DNA of 64,000 nucleotides, taken from contig SAQL01000012.1 of the NCBI GenBank assembly GCA_004020645.1, positions 62,001 to 126,000 of the forward strand. Direction: 5' to 3'. Below the pieces are notes generated by a model. It was not told where the DNA came from. It was given only the letters and a program-made list of their open reading frames with translations, and did no database searches. Below, piece by piece: positions 42,801 to 52,306 of this stretch; the stretch's first letter is position 1; each line of letters opens with the position of its first letter. Source of the stretch: Mesorhizobium sp. Its GTDB lineage: Bacteria; Pseudomonadota; Alphaproteobacteria; Rhizobiales; Rhizobiaceae. Position numbers and translations under genes: made by a program.

Positions 42801-45800
42801 CCCTGACATATGACCTCAACGACGAGGGTATCAGGGAAGATTTCCGCAACGATCCGCTCAACAAGCAGTGGCAGGAGATGCTGGCCTCGACGCAAGACAT
42901 ATCGTCGGCGCCGGTATGCACAGCCAACGGAACGGGATCGCAATCGGCGCTGGACGCGGCCAAGTCGAAGGTTGTCGGCGTGCAGGTCGATCAGCTTGAT
43001 GCCGGGTTGAGAGATGCGAAAACGGCGCTCGTCGACGCGACGACGGCACGCGACCAGGCGATCGCCGACTACGGGCCGGGAACCGTAGAGGCGCCCGCTG
43101 GCACGCTCAAGCCGGGCGAGACGGCGGTGAAGATCACGGTGAACGACCGCGCCCTGTGGGTCGCGCCGGAGGTTGCCGCGGCATACGAAGAGCAGGGGCC
43201 GGGCGCAATCGGCGACAGCGGCAAGTGGGTCCAGATCGAGATGGACGGCCAGAAGCTGTGGGTGCACCCCGAAGTTGCGGCCGCGGAAATCGATCGAGGC
43301 CAAGCGGAGACCGAAAAGAACCAATTGGAGGACTGGGAAGAAAACGTGCGGCCGGCGATGGTGGCTGGGCGCGACTGGTACGCTTTTTCCGCAAGCCACC
43401 CCAAGCTTCTCGAATACGGTTCCGCCGAGCATGAGGCGAAACTCAAGTACGAGTATTTTGAAGAACACAAGGACCAGGCGCTGGCTGGATATCAGGTCCA
43501 GTTCGAGAACCTCTACGAGGCCGGCTTCACCGGCGAATACGAGACATATACGCCGGACCAACTCAGCACTGCCGTTGGTCAGACCCTCGGGCTCGACGCG
43601 TCGAGTGAAGACGTCCAAAAGGTCACCGAAGAAATCACCGACCGCGGCGGCGACGACGTCGAGGTCAAGATCGTGCCGATCTTCTCCCTCGACGACGGGA
43701 AGGAATCGACGACGGCTTTGTTCGCGATCAAGAGCGGCGGCGACGAAATCGGCTATGTCGACAGGGCGGGTAAATATTACAGCACCTTCGATGAATTCCA
43801 GCACGAGAATCGCCTCTTCAGCGAGAAGGGCAATCTGGTCATGGCCAAGGGCGGCGACATGTCGCTCGGCGAGGATGGTTTTTCGCTCGACGAACTGGAA
43901 GTGGCCGACGCCCGCAAAGTGGATTTCTGGGACAAAGCTACCGACATTGGTCTTGGCATCGTCGCCGGTGTCTCCACCATCGTCTCGTTCGTGCCGGGCG
44001 GCCAATGGGCGATTCCCATCGCGATCGGGTCCGGTTCAATCCTTGGCGGCAAGGCTCTGGTCAGGGAGGGTGAGCATCTTCTTCAAGGCGGCGACTTCGA
44101 CAGCCAGTCGGGTTGGAATATCGCCACCGGCGTAACTGCGTTCCTGCCGGTGGGCGCGGGTGCCCTGCGCACATTCGGCTTGGCAAAGACAAGCCTGTCC
44201 AGGTCCCAGGCTTTCGCGGGCGGCTTCGGGATGACCCGCATGAAGGATGCCAGTTGGGGCATCGGCCGATTCCAGGTGAATGTAGAGGAGGCCTCTTATG
44301 CTGGTAAGGTCACAGAGTTTATGCAAAGCGGCAACAGGCTGACCAACGCTGCGTGGAGCCTCGATGCCGGCGCTGTGGTTACCGGCCTTCCGTTGCTCGG
44401 CAAATCGGTGGAAGATCTGGCGGCGCATGGCGGCGAGATGTCCCTACTCGAGCTCGCGAACGCAGTCATGGGCATAGGCGTCGGCACTGTCGGCACAGGC
44501 TTGGGCGGCCGCTCGCTGTTGTCCAACATGCCTGGAACGGGCGGTACTCGGAGCGGAACTTTTCCGGATTCGGGGCCGCGACCGCGGGCCGTCTACGAGA
44601 TGGGCCCTGACGGTGTCTACAGGCCCACCGGCGAACAGGTCATGCCGGACCCAGATGAGATCATCATCGATGGCGACGTAGTCGGCGAAACGTCCGGCCA
44701 GCAGGGGCCTGGTTTCGGTGCCCGGAACGGTTTTGACGACACGGGAGGGGCTAACGGTCCAACCGGTCTACGGGCGCTGCCGGCCGGCGAGTCCGACGGT
44801 TCGAACCCACCGCCACCCACGGGAGGCAAGGGTGATCCATCAGGCGACGGACAATCGTCGCGGCCGATGGTCGTGCACGAAGCCGGCCCCGACGGCGTCT
44901 ATCGCCCGACCGACAAGCTGGTCTTCCACGATCCCAGTCACCCCGTCGTCGAGGGAACGGTTGTCAACGTCCACGATGAAGGGCCGAGCGCCCCGGGCGA
45001 GCGCAGCGATCCCGAGAATGCCAGCGACCGAGGCGCCCAGGAAGCGCGTGAGCAGAATGTGCGCGTCCCCGCCGACGGCGATCCGATCGTGGTCCCGCCG
45101 GTCCGCGGCGACGGAACGACGCGCCCTGCCGAGAGCGGCCTCCGGCTCGTCTGGGACCCGGCGACCAAGACGTTCACCGGCATGCCAAGCCCCAATCCTG
45201 CGGAATACCTCTACACCAGCGGCAAGGATCCGCAGCAGACGGGCTATTTCGACGGCGCACGCCCTTCCGACCCGGCCGTGCTGGCCACCCCGGACGAGCT
45301 CCTGCTCCAGTCCGAAACGGAAACACGCGGGGCGGAAGGCAGCCGCCCGTTGATGCGCTACACTGTCGGCAACCGCCATACCGGCGAGATGCTTGTCGAT
45401 TTCAACCTGCCGGAAGGGCAGAGGGTTGTCGCCATACCCGAACCCAAGGCGATCACGGCCGCGCCGGAGCCGGCTGCTGTCGAACTCGACCCTTCCTTCC
45501 CGGTGCTTTATCTCGGCGCCGACGGTCGTTGGACAACCGATCCGAACGCCCGCACCGAGCCACCGGCCGTGACGGACACCGGGCACCCCAGCCGGTTTCG
45601 GCCCGACGGCACGCCGATCATCAATCGTTTCTCGTCAAACCCGTACAGCTTCGGCCAGACATTCAATGCCGTCAAGGCCGGCCTGCGGCGCATCGGCACG
45701 CGTTACGCGAATACCGAACCCCGCTATGACTATCCGAAGCTCGGCGAGCTGGTCGACAGCATCTATCACCGGCCGGTTGCGCAGGACGGCGTCACCGCCG

Positions 45801-48800
45801 GACAGGATATCTATGTCGAGGCTGGCGGCGAATACCTGCCGGCCAAGGTCATCGTGGCCGGCCCGCAGGCGAGCATGACCCGCGACATCGTCCCATTGGG
45901 CGAGCATGCGACGGATGCCGGCTACCTCAGTTCCGGCCAGACCGTCGAACGCGCCAAGCGCGGGTCGATAACCACGCCGAACGGCCAGAACAGGGTCAAC
46001 ACCCCGGCACGGGAAGTCCATACGTTCAAACCTGCCGACAATCCGGAAGTCAGCCATCGCTCGGCGCTCGGCGAGACCCTGGCCGCGACCTTGCCGGCGC
46101 TTCCCGACGATGCGGCGACGCCCGCGCCGACATGGACGCCCGAGCAGCTGGAACTCGTCGGCGACTACCTCAATTCCCTCGAACGTTCCAGCGATCCTGT
46201 CGTCCGCGATGCGGTGACCATGACCAGAGTGCAGCTCGGCGGCAGGAGCCTGCCTCAGTCCGGCACGGAGATGACCCAAGCTCAGCATCATGCGCTTGGC
46301 GAAATGCTCAACGCCGACCGGAACAGCCCGTTCACCGGCTCCAAGCCGGCCGGCCAGCTTTCGAAGAACGGCCTGACGACCCTCCAGGTGTTCAGCGCAC
46401 AGGGCAAGCTGCCGCATTTGTTGCCGGGAGAAGTGATCGACCAACTCGGCCTGTCGTCCGACGCCAGGCTGCTCGGCGGCGAGCAGTTCCTCACCGCCGG
46501 GGCGCTGCCGCGAGAAGCCGGCTGGACCGATGCCGGCCGTGGCATAGTCGGCGATTACCTCAAGGCTGCGTCACGCTCCACCGATCCGAACCTTGCCGCC
46601 GCGGCAAATGCCGCCTCGCCGCTGTTCAAGGGGCGCGCCACCAGGCCCGGCAAGGCGGTGACCGCCGCGCAGCAGGATGCGCTCATGCAAGTCCTGGAGG
46701 CCGACAGTGGCAGCACGTGGGTCTACGGTCCGAAGCTTCAGCCGGAGTCCTCGTTCCACCCCGCCGGCAAGCTTTCGCCGGAAGGCCGCTACAATGCGAA
46801 GGTTCTGTCCGGCCACGACACCTGGACACCGTATCTTTGGCGAGAGATGCGCGGTTACGCTGCCAACCAGCAGAAGTCCGCGGACCCCGCGGTCCAGTCG
46901 CTCGCGCACGCCTTGGAGAACGCGCTGCCCGCAAGCAACCCCAAGGCCGGGACCGAAATCAACAGCGAGGTGCCTGTCCTGCTGGAGCGGTTGCTCGATG
47001 CCGACAAGGCGAGTTCGTGGCGCGCCCCGAGATTCTTCACGGATGCACAAGGGGTCTGGCGGTCCGACCGCGCCACTGTTTCCTGGTTCCTGCAGGAACA
47101 CGAAGCCAATGTCGCGGGTGGCCCCTTGCTGAACGACGTGGCGACCAACGGCGCCTTGCTGGCTGCCCGGGCGATCCTCGGCCCCGACGGCCGCACCCTC
47201 ACTGCCGGCGGATCGATGCTCGGCATCGGCCTCAAAGTGCCGCTGCCCAGCCGGCAGGTCTATGGCGAACTCAGCCTGAAGAACAACGGCCCGATCCCGG
47301 AGGGCGGCACCGGGTTCCTGCTCCCGGTCCATCCCAACGATGCGAAGGGCCAGAAACTTTTCGTCAATGGATACAGGCCGAATTTCGCTTATGACGAGGC
47401 TGCGGCTCCCTCTGCCCAGTGGGTCGCGTCGGCGCCGATGCTGTCGAAGAACACGTTCCAGAGCGAAAAAGCCGCTGGCGCTTCGATATCCATCGCTGGC
47501 TTCTCTCTGAGCGGGGCCTACGTCCATCGCACGCTGCGCTATCTCGGCGGCGAAGGCGGCCGGCCGGGGTATACGCACAGGGAGCCTGGCCCGCTCAGCA
47601 AACGGGCAGCCTCTTTCTGGGAGGAGGCCGCGAGGGGTGGCGCCAGCCACTATAGCTCCGAAGGCAAGGTGCCTGGTTTCGAGGATCGTCTCCTCTTCCG
47701 CAACTACAACGTCATTTGGCCCTTCGGAGGCGGCGCGGAACCCTGGCGCGGCAGCCCCGCCTTCGAGGGCGTTCCGCGCGAGACGGGCGCCGGGCCGCTC
47801 AACCGCCTGGACCGCACGGACCACGGCGCCGGTCTCGCCGTGAACTATGGGCCATTGCCGCTAACGACTGTGGAACTCGGCTCGGTACGGAAGGATGTTG
47901 TCCCGCATGCCCGTACCGCCCGCGCCCATCCCGGATCCTCCGAAGGCGCGCAAAAGGTCTTCTCGGCGCTGGACACCTCGGAGGGGCGTCTGACGCCGGA
48001 CGTCCTGCAGCATCTCGATGCCTATCTCGCCGAGGTTGCGGCATCGCCGCACGGCGATTTGAGGTTCGCTGGTCAGCGTGTGTTGGATGTGTTCCCGGAA
48101 CTGGGCGTGGCGCCATATCCGGACCAGCTCCCCGGCGGACGGCCAGACGGCATGAGCCGGCCAGCATGGAAAGCGTTGCGGCAACAGCTGGACCAGCAGG
48201 CTCGCAGCGAGCTGACGCCCACGCAGGCGCATTACCTCAACCGACTGCTCGAGCAGGACGTGCTGCACAATTCGCCGCCCCCGGACAGCGCGCCGGCCCC
48301 GGCGGGCGACGGCCCGATTGTGCCCAGGAGTCCGGCGCCGCGACGGGAACAGGGCCCGGCGGCTGAAGGATCGTGGGGACCGCCGACGGCAAAACCGCTG
48401 ACACAAGCTGAAATTGCGGCCAACCGCCAGGAAGCATCGAGCATGCTGGACGATATGATCCAGCAGGATCTTGGCATGCCCGAGATGACCGCGATGAGGG
48501 CCGATCTTGCCGATCAGGTCAGCCGGTCGCCCGAGATGATGGAACTCTTGCGAAATGCCCACGCGAAAGGCGTGCGCATCGTCAATCCGGCGCGGCGCGA
48601 TCTGCGGATTTTCGATCCGAGCCTGGAACAGGATCTGACTGCAACCGGATCAGGGTTGGACCGATCGCTCGACGTGATTTCCGTGGATGCCGATATGTTC
48701 CGCACGCCAGCCGCTGACAATGACGCGGTCGTCGCCGGATTCGTCGATGCGCTTAGCCATGAACTGTCGCATGTGACCGACGCCCCGATCGACGTGCTGC

Positions 48801-51322
48801 CCCAGGATTTCGCGAACCGCCAAGCCCACAGGGACGCAAACGTAGACGCCCGATTGAAGTCGGAGGGCGAAGCGGCGCTGGTTCAATACATCGTAGCCGA
48901 TGAGCTTGCTGCCAACGGCGGCAAGCCGAATCTTGCGCTGCGAGCCGACCAGGCGCAGGCTGATATCTATGACCGCTTTACCGCCGGCGAGATCGACCGC
49001 ACCCAGGCTGTCCACGAGATGGCGGCGCTCTACAGGAGCATGGAGCCGAGTATTGCGGACGGCGGCACCTACGCAGACTACTACGGACATTTCGCGGACG
49101 CGGCATATCAGGCAGCAAATGTCGCACCGGGCCACGAAGGCGATGTTGCATCCAACGCGTCGCATGTCGTGGGTGAACCGCGCGCTGCCGCACCAGCAAA
49201 CAAGGGCCAACCCGCTCCGAATAATGGACCGCTCACCCGAGATGGCGTCAGAGCGACCCCGCTTGACCAGGTGCCAGATCTCGTCATGGGCGATTTCCAG
49301 CCGACCCAGATTCCATGGCTTAAGCGCGAGCAGGTGGCCAAGCTGACGGAACAGCAGTTCCGCGACATGGATCAGGCCGGCTTGCTGCCCTATCTGACCA
49401 AGAGCCAACTGCGCGGTATCCCGAAAGCAAAGATAGGCCAGGTCAACATTGCTGGCCTCGATGGGAAGCAGATTCCTTGGCTGACCGAGGGCCACATCCG
49501 GAATGTGACCGACCAGCAGTTCCGGGATTTCGGCAAAACCGGTTTGACGCCTCACCTGACGAAACCACAGTTGCAGGCAATAAAAGGAGACATGGTCGCG
49601 CTCGTTAACACTTCGAAGCTGGAAGCGCGCCAGGTTCCATGGTTCAAGCCCAGCCAGGTCGCGAAGTTCACGTCACAGCAATTCAAGGATCTGGGCGAGG
49701 CCGGATTGCTGAAGAACCTCACCGAGCGCCTGGTTCCGGCGGTCCCCGAAACCATGATCGATTCCGTGGACGTGGCCAAGCTCGATCCCAAGCAGGTGCC
49801 GTGGCTGACCGAGAAGCAGATTCCGGTGCTGACCCGGGATCAATGGGGTGCCTTCACGATCCACCACACCGAAGCCCTGATCCAGCCGCAAATCGAAGCG
49901 GTGACACCAAAACAGTTCGGGGAAATGAGCCCCGGCCAGTTCCGCAAGTTCACGCTCGAGCAGTTCGAGTGGATGAGCGTGGATCAGACCAATGCGCTCT
50001 CGGTGCTGCAGCTGACGACCTATCGGGCGACCCATAAAAAGGCGATGACGCCGGATCAGCGGACGCTTGTGGAAGGCGCGCTGGTTTATTCGCGGATCAA
50101 TGAATATCAGGCTGCGCTGGACACCTTCGGCACCATGGCGGGCACGTCCTACATGCTGTGGAGCTCGCTGCCGCCAACCTGGACCGCCACCGCCGGAGCG
50201 GTGGCATTTGGCGTGCGAGGCGTCGTTTTCGGTGCGCAGGCGCTCCTCCCCAACGCAACCGCAAGTCACAAGCCGTTCGGGCGGTTCCTCAACGCGCTCG
50301 GCGGAGCCACATTCATTGCCGCAGCGCCAGGCGCCGCGACCGGGATGATCCAGGGTAAGGATCTTGTCGTCAACAGCACGTTCACGCTCGGCAACATCGT
50401 CTATGGCACGAAGTCGATGCTGCAGTCGTTCACCGGCAGACCGGTGATCCGAAACCTGGCCGAATATCTGGCTGGACCCGGCTATGTGCTTGGCTGCGCC
50501 TTCTATACGGTGCAGTCCTGGCCGGCGCCGATCGCCACAGTCGCCGGCACCATGTTCACGTTCGGCTGCGCGGAATTCTGGGCATCCGCCTACAGGACGG
50601 ACCGGATGAATCGCCGTTCAGTGCCGCGAACCGATGCTGATATCGCGGCGGCTGAAAAGTCCGACAAAAAATGGGCAGCATGGGATCGGTGGACTCTGGG
50701 CATCACCTTCGGCGTTGGAATGCTTCTCTCCTCGCTGGACGCCCTGCTCGCGGAGCCTTGGGAGGGCGCGAAGCCGACGCCTCCACCCGATCCGAAAAAG
50801 CCGGATGGCGATGCCTCGTCCCAGCAACCCGATGATCCTTCGGATGTGCCAGACGCGCCGCAGATCCCGCCGGAAGACTTCCCGCAACTTGTCGTGGTCG
50901 CCGATGACGGCCTGAACTTGCGGACCCAGCCTGACGGGGAGTCGACCGTGGTGACGGTTCTGCAACCCGGGAGCTTCGTCGAGCAGACCGCCGCGCCTTC
51001 GACAGACCAGTCAGGGGAGGCCTGGATACCGGTCGAAGGTTTCGGGCCGGACGGCGACATGCATAGCGGCTGGGTTTCTGGCGACCAAGTCGAGGTTCAT
51101 CCCGACGGCAGCAGCAATCCTGAGGGCCGCACGAATCCAACTCTAGAGAAAGATGGCTACCAGTGGGTCGAGGTCCAGAACGGCGACAGCATTCGCCTGA
51201 TCGCCAAGACCCATTCTGCGGATGTGGCGGAGACGGTGGTGCTTAATATGGATCATATCCTGAGCCCGGATCTGATTTTCTCAGGCGACCGCATCTACCT
51301 GCCGGCCACCTTGGTCGGCTGA
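39854..51322 (+). CDS. Giant repeat protein with LysM, HExxH and SH3-like domains
   Basis: 3,822 residues from the ATG at 39854 (GGAGG site upstream). In order: helical and Pro-rich N-terminus (~1-95); two copies of a GKSIDxIAEx-LTPEQVIAEMNAAG unit (~150 and ~340); Thr-rich repeats; a LysM domain (~480-531, YEVQPGDNLSDIAEAHGVTL); three WVxPEVAAA repeats (~677, 1102, 1136); two hydrophobic stretches around 1360-1430; two GPDGVYRPT units (~1580, 1675); four ~80-residue units with DYLxxxxRSxDP and LLxAD marks (46130-48260); HELSH at 2969-2973, a zinc-protease-type motif; four to five ~60-residue PWLTxxQIxxLTxxQF repeats (~3143-3390); three to five membrane segments (~3416-3636); an SH3-like domain (~3679-3748) and a second LysM (~3770-3822). 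No signal peptide. Located between the two T3SS arms, it may be a T3SS substrate or surface factor. I do not recognise a described family member of this size in rhizobia. Confidence 0.7.
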   Translation: MIRPINTVKPPPPRVDPKAHAEQTTRLQAEATKLQNEIRLANRMGEVDAAAGARQRLTQVNAELTTAQPTAPAPQPTPPAQPGPELPAAVTVATGNGGITAAPALFSVQDLGGGVVPPEVKALEVKTPDVKAQEVNTPEVRAPEVRANDILKAIDGGKSIDNIAAEQGVAPEDVVAALNAGGMTAVATEHANGDTRTVVITAGDRTITENQDYQHGGYYTQETGPNIQATSSPIRDDLGRKETTSVDAQTGAITTTLVDDLGDGAVTERTTNPQTRETTTTETSGDGAVTVTSNLPNGSTVQTVTPAGGPALPVTTVTAPDGEVTTLAQSQTADGSGVAAIEEQLAAGKSIDEIAEASNLTPEQVIAEMNAAGLEVKQGGDEGETLQIVVTDPETGKTVTYNNDYQHGSRSVTTIEGNTETTDMVDGNGRTSHTERNTETGEQTTTIVDPRNNTETTIVFDKDGRRTETIVETLNDGEAIDYEVQPGDNLSDIAEAHGVTLEDLAASNPELFTSPRDPDLIHPGETVVIEGATKTTVNVTFNGYTLTTSPDGKITLTNDTTGAVTNIAAGTAQQALAELLLSINPNSSDPEQAKEDQILKTTLDGIFGGATPELTTEALEKQQAVAAAMALYGPGQDATGATLDGSRTSVGPYGNPPSATAPSGGKWVPLLVDGSWKWFDPEVAKAIAAENVAIANFGEAEAKAAQSAAQLDVYALAPEFKNAMEGAESTLDEALAPYGLEWKPPEPKGTLADAQNRLTLANNALESASTARAEYEKGQQSLLEAIDKQVDLPTLSDPNQTAVSSPDGPSAEETNQQGKAAHAEVAELFTNVSLHTANGNKATIDQMISSTELELKLTDAKPGSPEYKAIEERLEGLQTLQGAAANQVTLAEAYQEYGVAQAEAADLAVTMEPLKQQLLAQAQERNPHHFDWEGYTNGHGDFTGKIESQDIVEENGQLYVVTVYENYTFTDENGDDTNVHKSALTYDLNDEGIREDFRNDPLNKQWQEMLASTQDISSAPVCTANGTGSQSALDAAKSKVVGVQVDQLDAGLRDAKTALVDATTARDQAIADYGPGTVEAPAGTLKPGETAVKITVNDRALWVAPEVAAAYEEQGPGAIGDSGKWVQIEMDGQKLWVHPEVAAAEIDRGQAETEKNQLEDWEENVRPAMVAGRDWYAFSASHPKLLEYGSAEHEAKLKYEYFEEHKDQALAGYQVQFENLYEAGFTGEYETYTPDQLSTAVGQTLGLDASSEDVQKVTEEITDRGGDDVEVKIVPIFSLDDGKESTTALFAIKSGGDEIGYVDRAGKYYSTFDEFQHENRLFSEKGNLVMAKGGDMSLGEDGFSLDELEVADARKVDFWDKATDIGLGIVAGVSTIVSFVPGGQWAIPIAIGSGSILGGKALVREGEHLLQGGDFDSQSGWNIATGVTAFLPVGAGALRTFGLAKTSLSRSQAFAGGFGMTRMKDASWGIGRFQVNVEEASYAGKVTEFMQSGNRLTNAAWSLDAGAVVTGLPLLGKSVEDLAAHGGEMSLLELANAVMGIGVGTVGTGLGGRSLLSNMPGTGGTRSGTFPDSGPRPRAVYEMGPDGVYRPTGEQVMPDPDEIIIDGDVVGETSGQQGPGFGARNGFDDTGGANGPTGLRALPAGESDGSNPPPPTGGKGDPSGDGQSSRPMVVHEAGPDGVYRPTDKLVFHDPSHPVVEGTVVNVHDEGPSAPGERSDPENASDRGAQEAREQNVRVPADGDPIVVPPVRGDGTTRPAESGLRLVWDPATKTFTGMPSPNPAEYLYTSGKDPQQTGYFDGARPSDPAVLATPDELLLQSETETRGAEGSRPLMRYTVGNRHTGEMLVDFNLPEGQRVVAIPEPKAITAAPEPAAVELDPSFPVLYLGADGRWTTDPNARTEPPAVTDTGHPSRFRPDGTPIINRFSSNPYSFGQTFNAVKAGLRRIGTRYANTEPRYDYPKLGELVDSIYHRPVAQDGVTAGQDIYVEAGGEYLPAKVIVAGPQASMTRDIVPLGEHATDAGYLSSGQTVERAKRGSITTPNGQNRVNTPAREVHTFKPADNPEVSHRSALGETLAATLPALPDDAATPAPTWTPEQLELVGDYLNSLERSSDPVVRDAVTMTRVQLGGRSLPQSGTEMTQAQHHALGEMLNADRNSPFTGSKPAGQLSKNGLTTLQVFSAQGKLPHLLPGEVIDQLGLSSDARLLGGEQFLTAGALPREAGWTDAGRGIVGDYLKAASRSTDPNLAAAANAASPLFKGRATRPGKAVTAAQQDALMQVLEADSGSTWVYGPKLQPESSFHPAGKLSPEGRYNAKVLSGHDTWTPYLWREMRGYAANQQKSADPAVQSLAHALENALPASNPKAGTEINSEVPVLLERLLDADKASSWRAPRFFTDAQGVWRSDRATVSWFLQEHEANVAGGPLLNDVATNGALLAARAILGPDGRTLTAGGSMLGIGLKVPLPSRQVYGELSLKNNGPIPEGGTGFLLPVHPNDAKGQKLFVNGYRPNFAYDEAAAPSAQWVASAPMLSKNTFQSEKAAGASISIAGFSLSGAYVHRTLRYLGGEGGRPGYTHREPGPLSKRAASFWEEAARGGASHYSSEGKVPGFEDRLLFRNYNVIWPFGGGAEPWRGSPAFEGVPRETGAGPLNRLDRTDHGAGLAVNYGPLPLTTVELGSVRKDVVPHARTARAHPGSSEGAQKVFSALDTSEGRLTPDVLQHLDAYLAEVAASPHGDLRFAGQRVLDVFPELGVAPYPDQLPGGRPDGMSRPAWKALRQQLDQQARSELTPTQAHYLNRLLEQDVLHNSPPPDSAPAPAGDGPIVPRSPAPRREQGPAAEGSWGPPTAKPLTQAEIAANRQEASSMLDDMIQQDLGMPEMTAMRADLADQVSRSPEMMELLRNAHAKGVRIVNPARRDLRIFDPSLEQDLTATGSGLDRSLDVISVDADMFRTPAADNDAVVAGFVDALSHELSHVTDAPIDVLPQDFANRQAHRDANVDARLKSEGEAALVQYIVADELAANGGKPNLALRADQAQADIYDRFTAGEIDRTQAVHEMAALYRSMEPSIADGGTYADYYGHFADAAYQAANVAPGHEGDVASNASHVVGEPRAAAPANKGQPAPNNGPLTRDGVRATPLDQVPDLVMGDFQPTQIPWLKREQVAKLTEQQFRDMDQAGLLPYLTKSQLRGIPKAKIGQVNIAGLDGKQIPWLTEGHIRNVTDQQFRDFGKTGLTPHLTKPQLQAIKGDMVALVNTSKLEARQVPWFKPSQVAKFTSQQFKDLGEAGLLKNLTERLVPAVPETMIDSVDVAKLDPKQVPWLTEKQIPVLTRDQWGAFTIHHTEALIQPQIEAVTPKQFGEMSPGQFRKFTLEQFEWMSVDQTNALSVLQLTTYRATHKKAMTPDQRTLVEGALVYSRINEYQAALDTFGTMAGTSYMLWSSLPPTWTATAGAVAFGVRGVVFGAQALLPNATASHKPFGRFLNALGGATFIAAAPGAATGMIQGKDLVVNSTFTLGNIVYGTKSMLQSFTGRPVIRNLAEYLAGPGYVLGCAFYTVQSWPAPIATVAGTMFTFGCAEFWASAYRTDRMNRRSVPRTDADIAAAEKSDKKWAAWDRWTLGITFGVGMLLSSLDALLAEPWEGAKPTPPPDPKKPDGDASSQQPDDPSDVPDAPQIPPEDFPQLVVVADDGLNLRTQPDGESTVVTVLQPGSFVEQTAAPSTDQSGEAWIPVEGFGPDGDMHSGWVSGDQVEVHPDGSSNPEGRTNPTLEKDGYQWVEVQNGDSIRLIAKTHSADVAETVVLNMDHILSPDLIFSGDRIYLPATLVG

Positions 51323-52258
51323 GAAACCGCAGGCCTAAGCTTATCGGTTCTCGCAGCATATGCATGCGCAACGCAGGCGGCCAGCTTTGCCGCCCGCTCC
51401 GCTATCGGATTGGATGGTTCGGAAGAGTAGGAGGCAGTAAACTGCAGGTCGGACGGGTGCCATTCGCATTCGACGATGCGTAGTTTACCGCTTGCAATAT
51501 AGTCTTGGACGACTCCCTCAGGCAGGGAGGCTATGCCGATTCCATTGAGTGTCATCTTGATGGAAGCGGCCAGCGAAATTGGCGGGAAAGATGCGCGGCG
51601 TCTCTTCGAATTCGCCGGTGAGCTTGCGGTAGAGTTCGCTATAGGGGCGCGTGGTGCGCGCATAGCTGATGATAGGAAACTGCATCAGGTCGTTCAGCGT
51701 CACCTTGCGTCGGTTGGGCAATTCCAGTTGCGGCGAGCAGACCCAGACAAGAGGAAAGGACGGCATCTCGATATTCTCGATGCTGTACTCCAAGACAGGG
51801 CCCATCAGCACCGCAAGATCGAGCCGGTGTGACATGAGTTCGTTGCGAAGTGTCGTCGTCGCATCGACGACGATATCGGTATCGACAAGCGGAAAGTTTG
51901 CTTTCAGTGCCTTGAGGAAATCCGGCAGCCAAGTGTGCACGATTGTTTCGGCAACGCCAAGCCGCAGCACCCTCGTCGTCTCTGATGTCTCTGAAAGAGA
52001 GCTGGCCATCAGTTGCAGCCGCTCCGCGACGCGCAAAACCCGTTGAGCAGGTATTAGCAGCCGTTGTCCCTCGGCGGTCAGCCTGACTGTGCTACTCTGC
52101 CGCTCGAACAGCTTGGTTCCAAGCGCTTCCTCCAACCCGGCAATTCGGGTGGACACCGCCGGCTGCGTGGTGTTCAGGCGTTCCGCCGCCTTTCGAAAGC
52201 TTCCGAAGGTCGCCACCAGGAGAAAGGTTTCGAGCTGCTTGATATTGAAAGGTATCAC
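51295..52258 (-). pseudogene. LysR-family regulator broken by a frameshift
   Basis: The first 228 codons give a normal LysR protein: winged helix (IKQLETFLLVATFGSFRKAAERLN, TTQPAVSTRIAGLEEALG) and most of the ligand domain. Near 51575 the frame changes. With one T removed from the TTT run, the continuation reads SLAASIKMTLNGIGIASLPEG and then AERAAKLAACVAHAY, the expected end of the ligand domain. In the present frame translation stops at 51518. Either a recent inactivation or a base-calling error. The 3' end overlaps the giant gene's end by 28 bp in opposite orientation. Confidence 0.75.
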
Positions 52259-52306
52259 GATGGCAGGTCACTCATTTGCGGCTTTCGGGGAGGCGGCGCC
52301 GAACCA

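Noticed and set aside
39743..44005. Long open frames (up to 609 codons) on the minus strand opposite the giant gene
   Set aside because: They are the antisense of a GC-rich, Thr/Ala-repeat coding region, have no ribosome sites or domain motifs, and the plus-strand protein has recognisable domains over the same bases.
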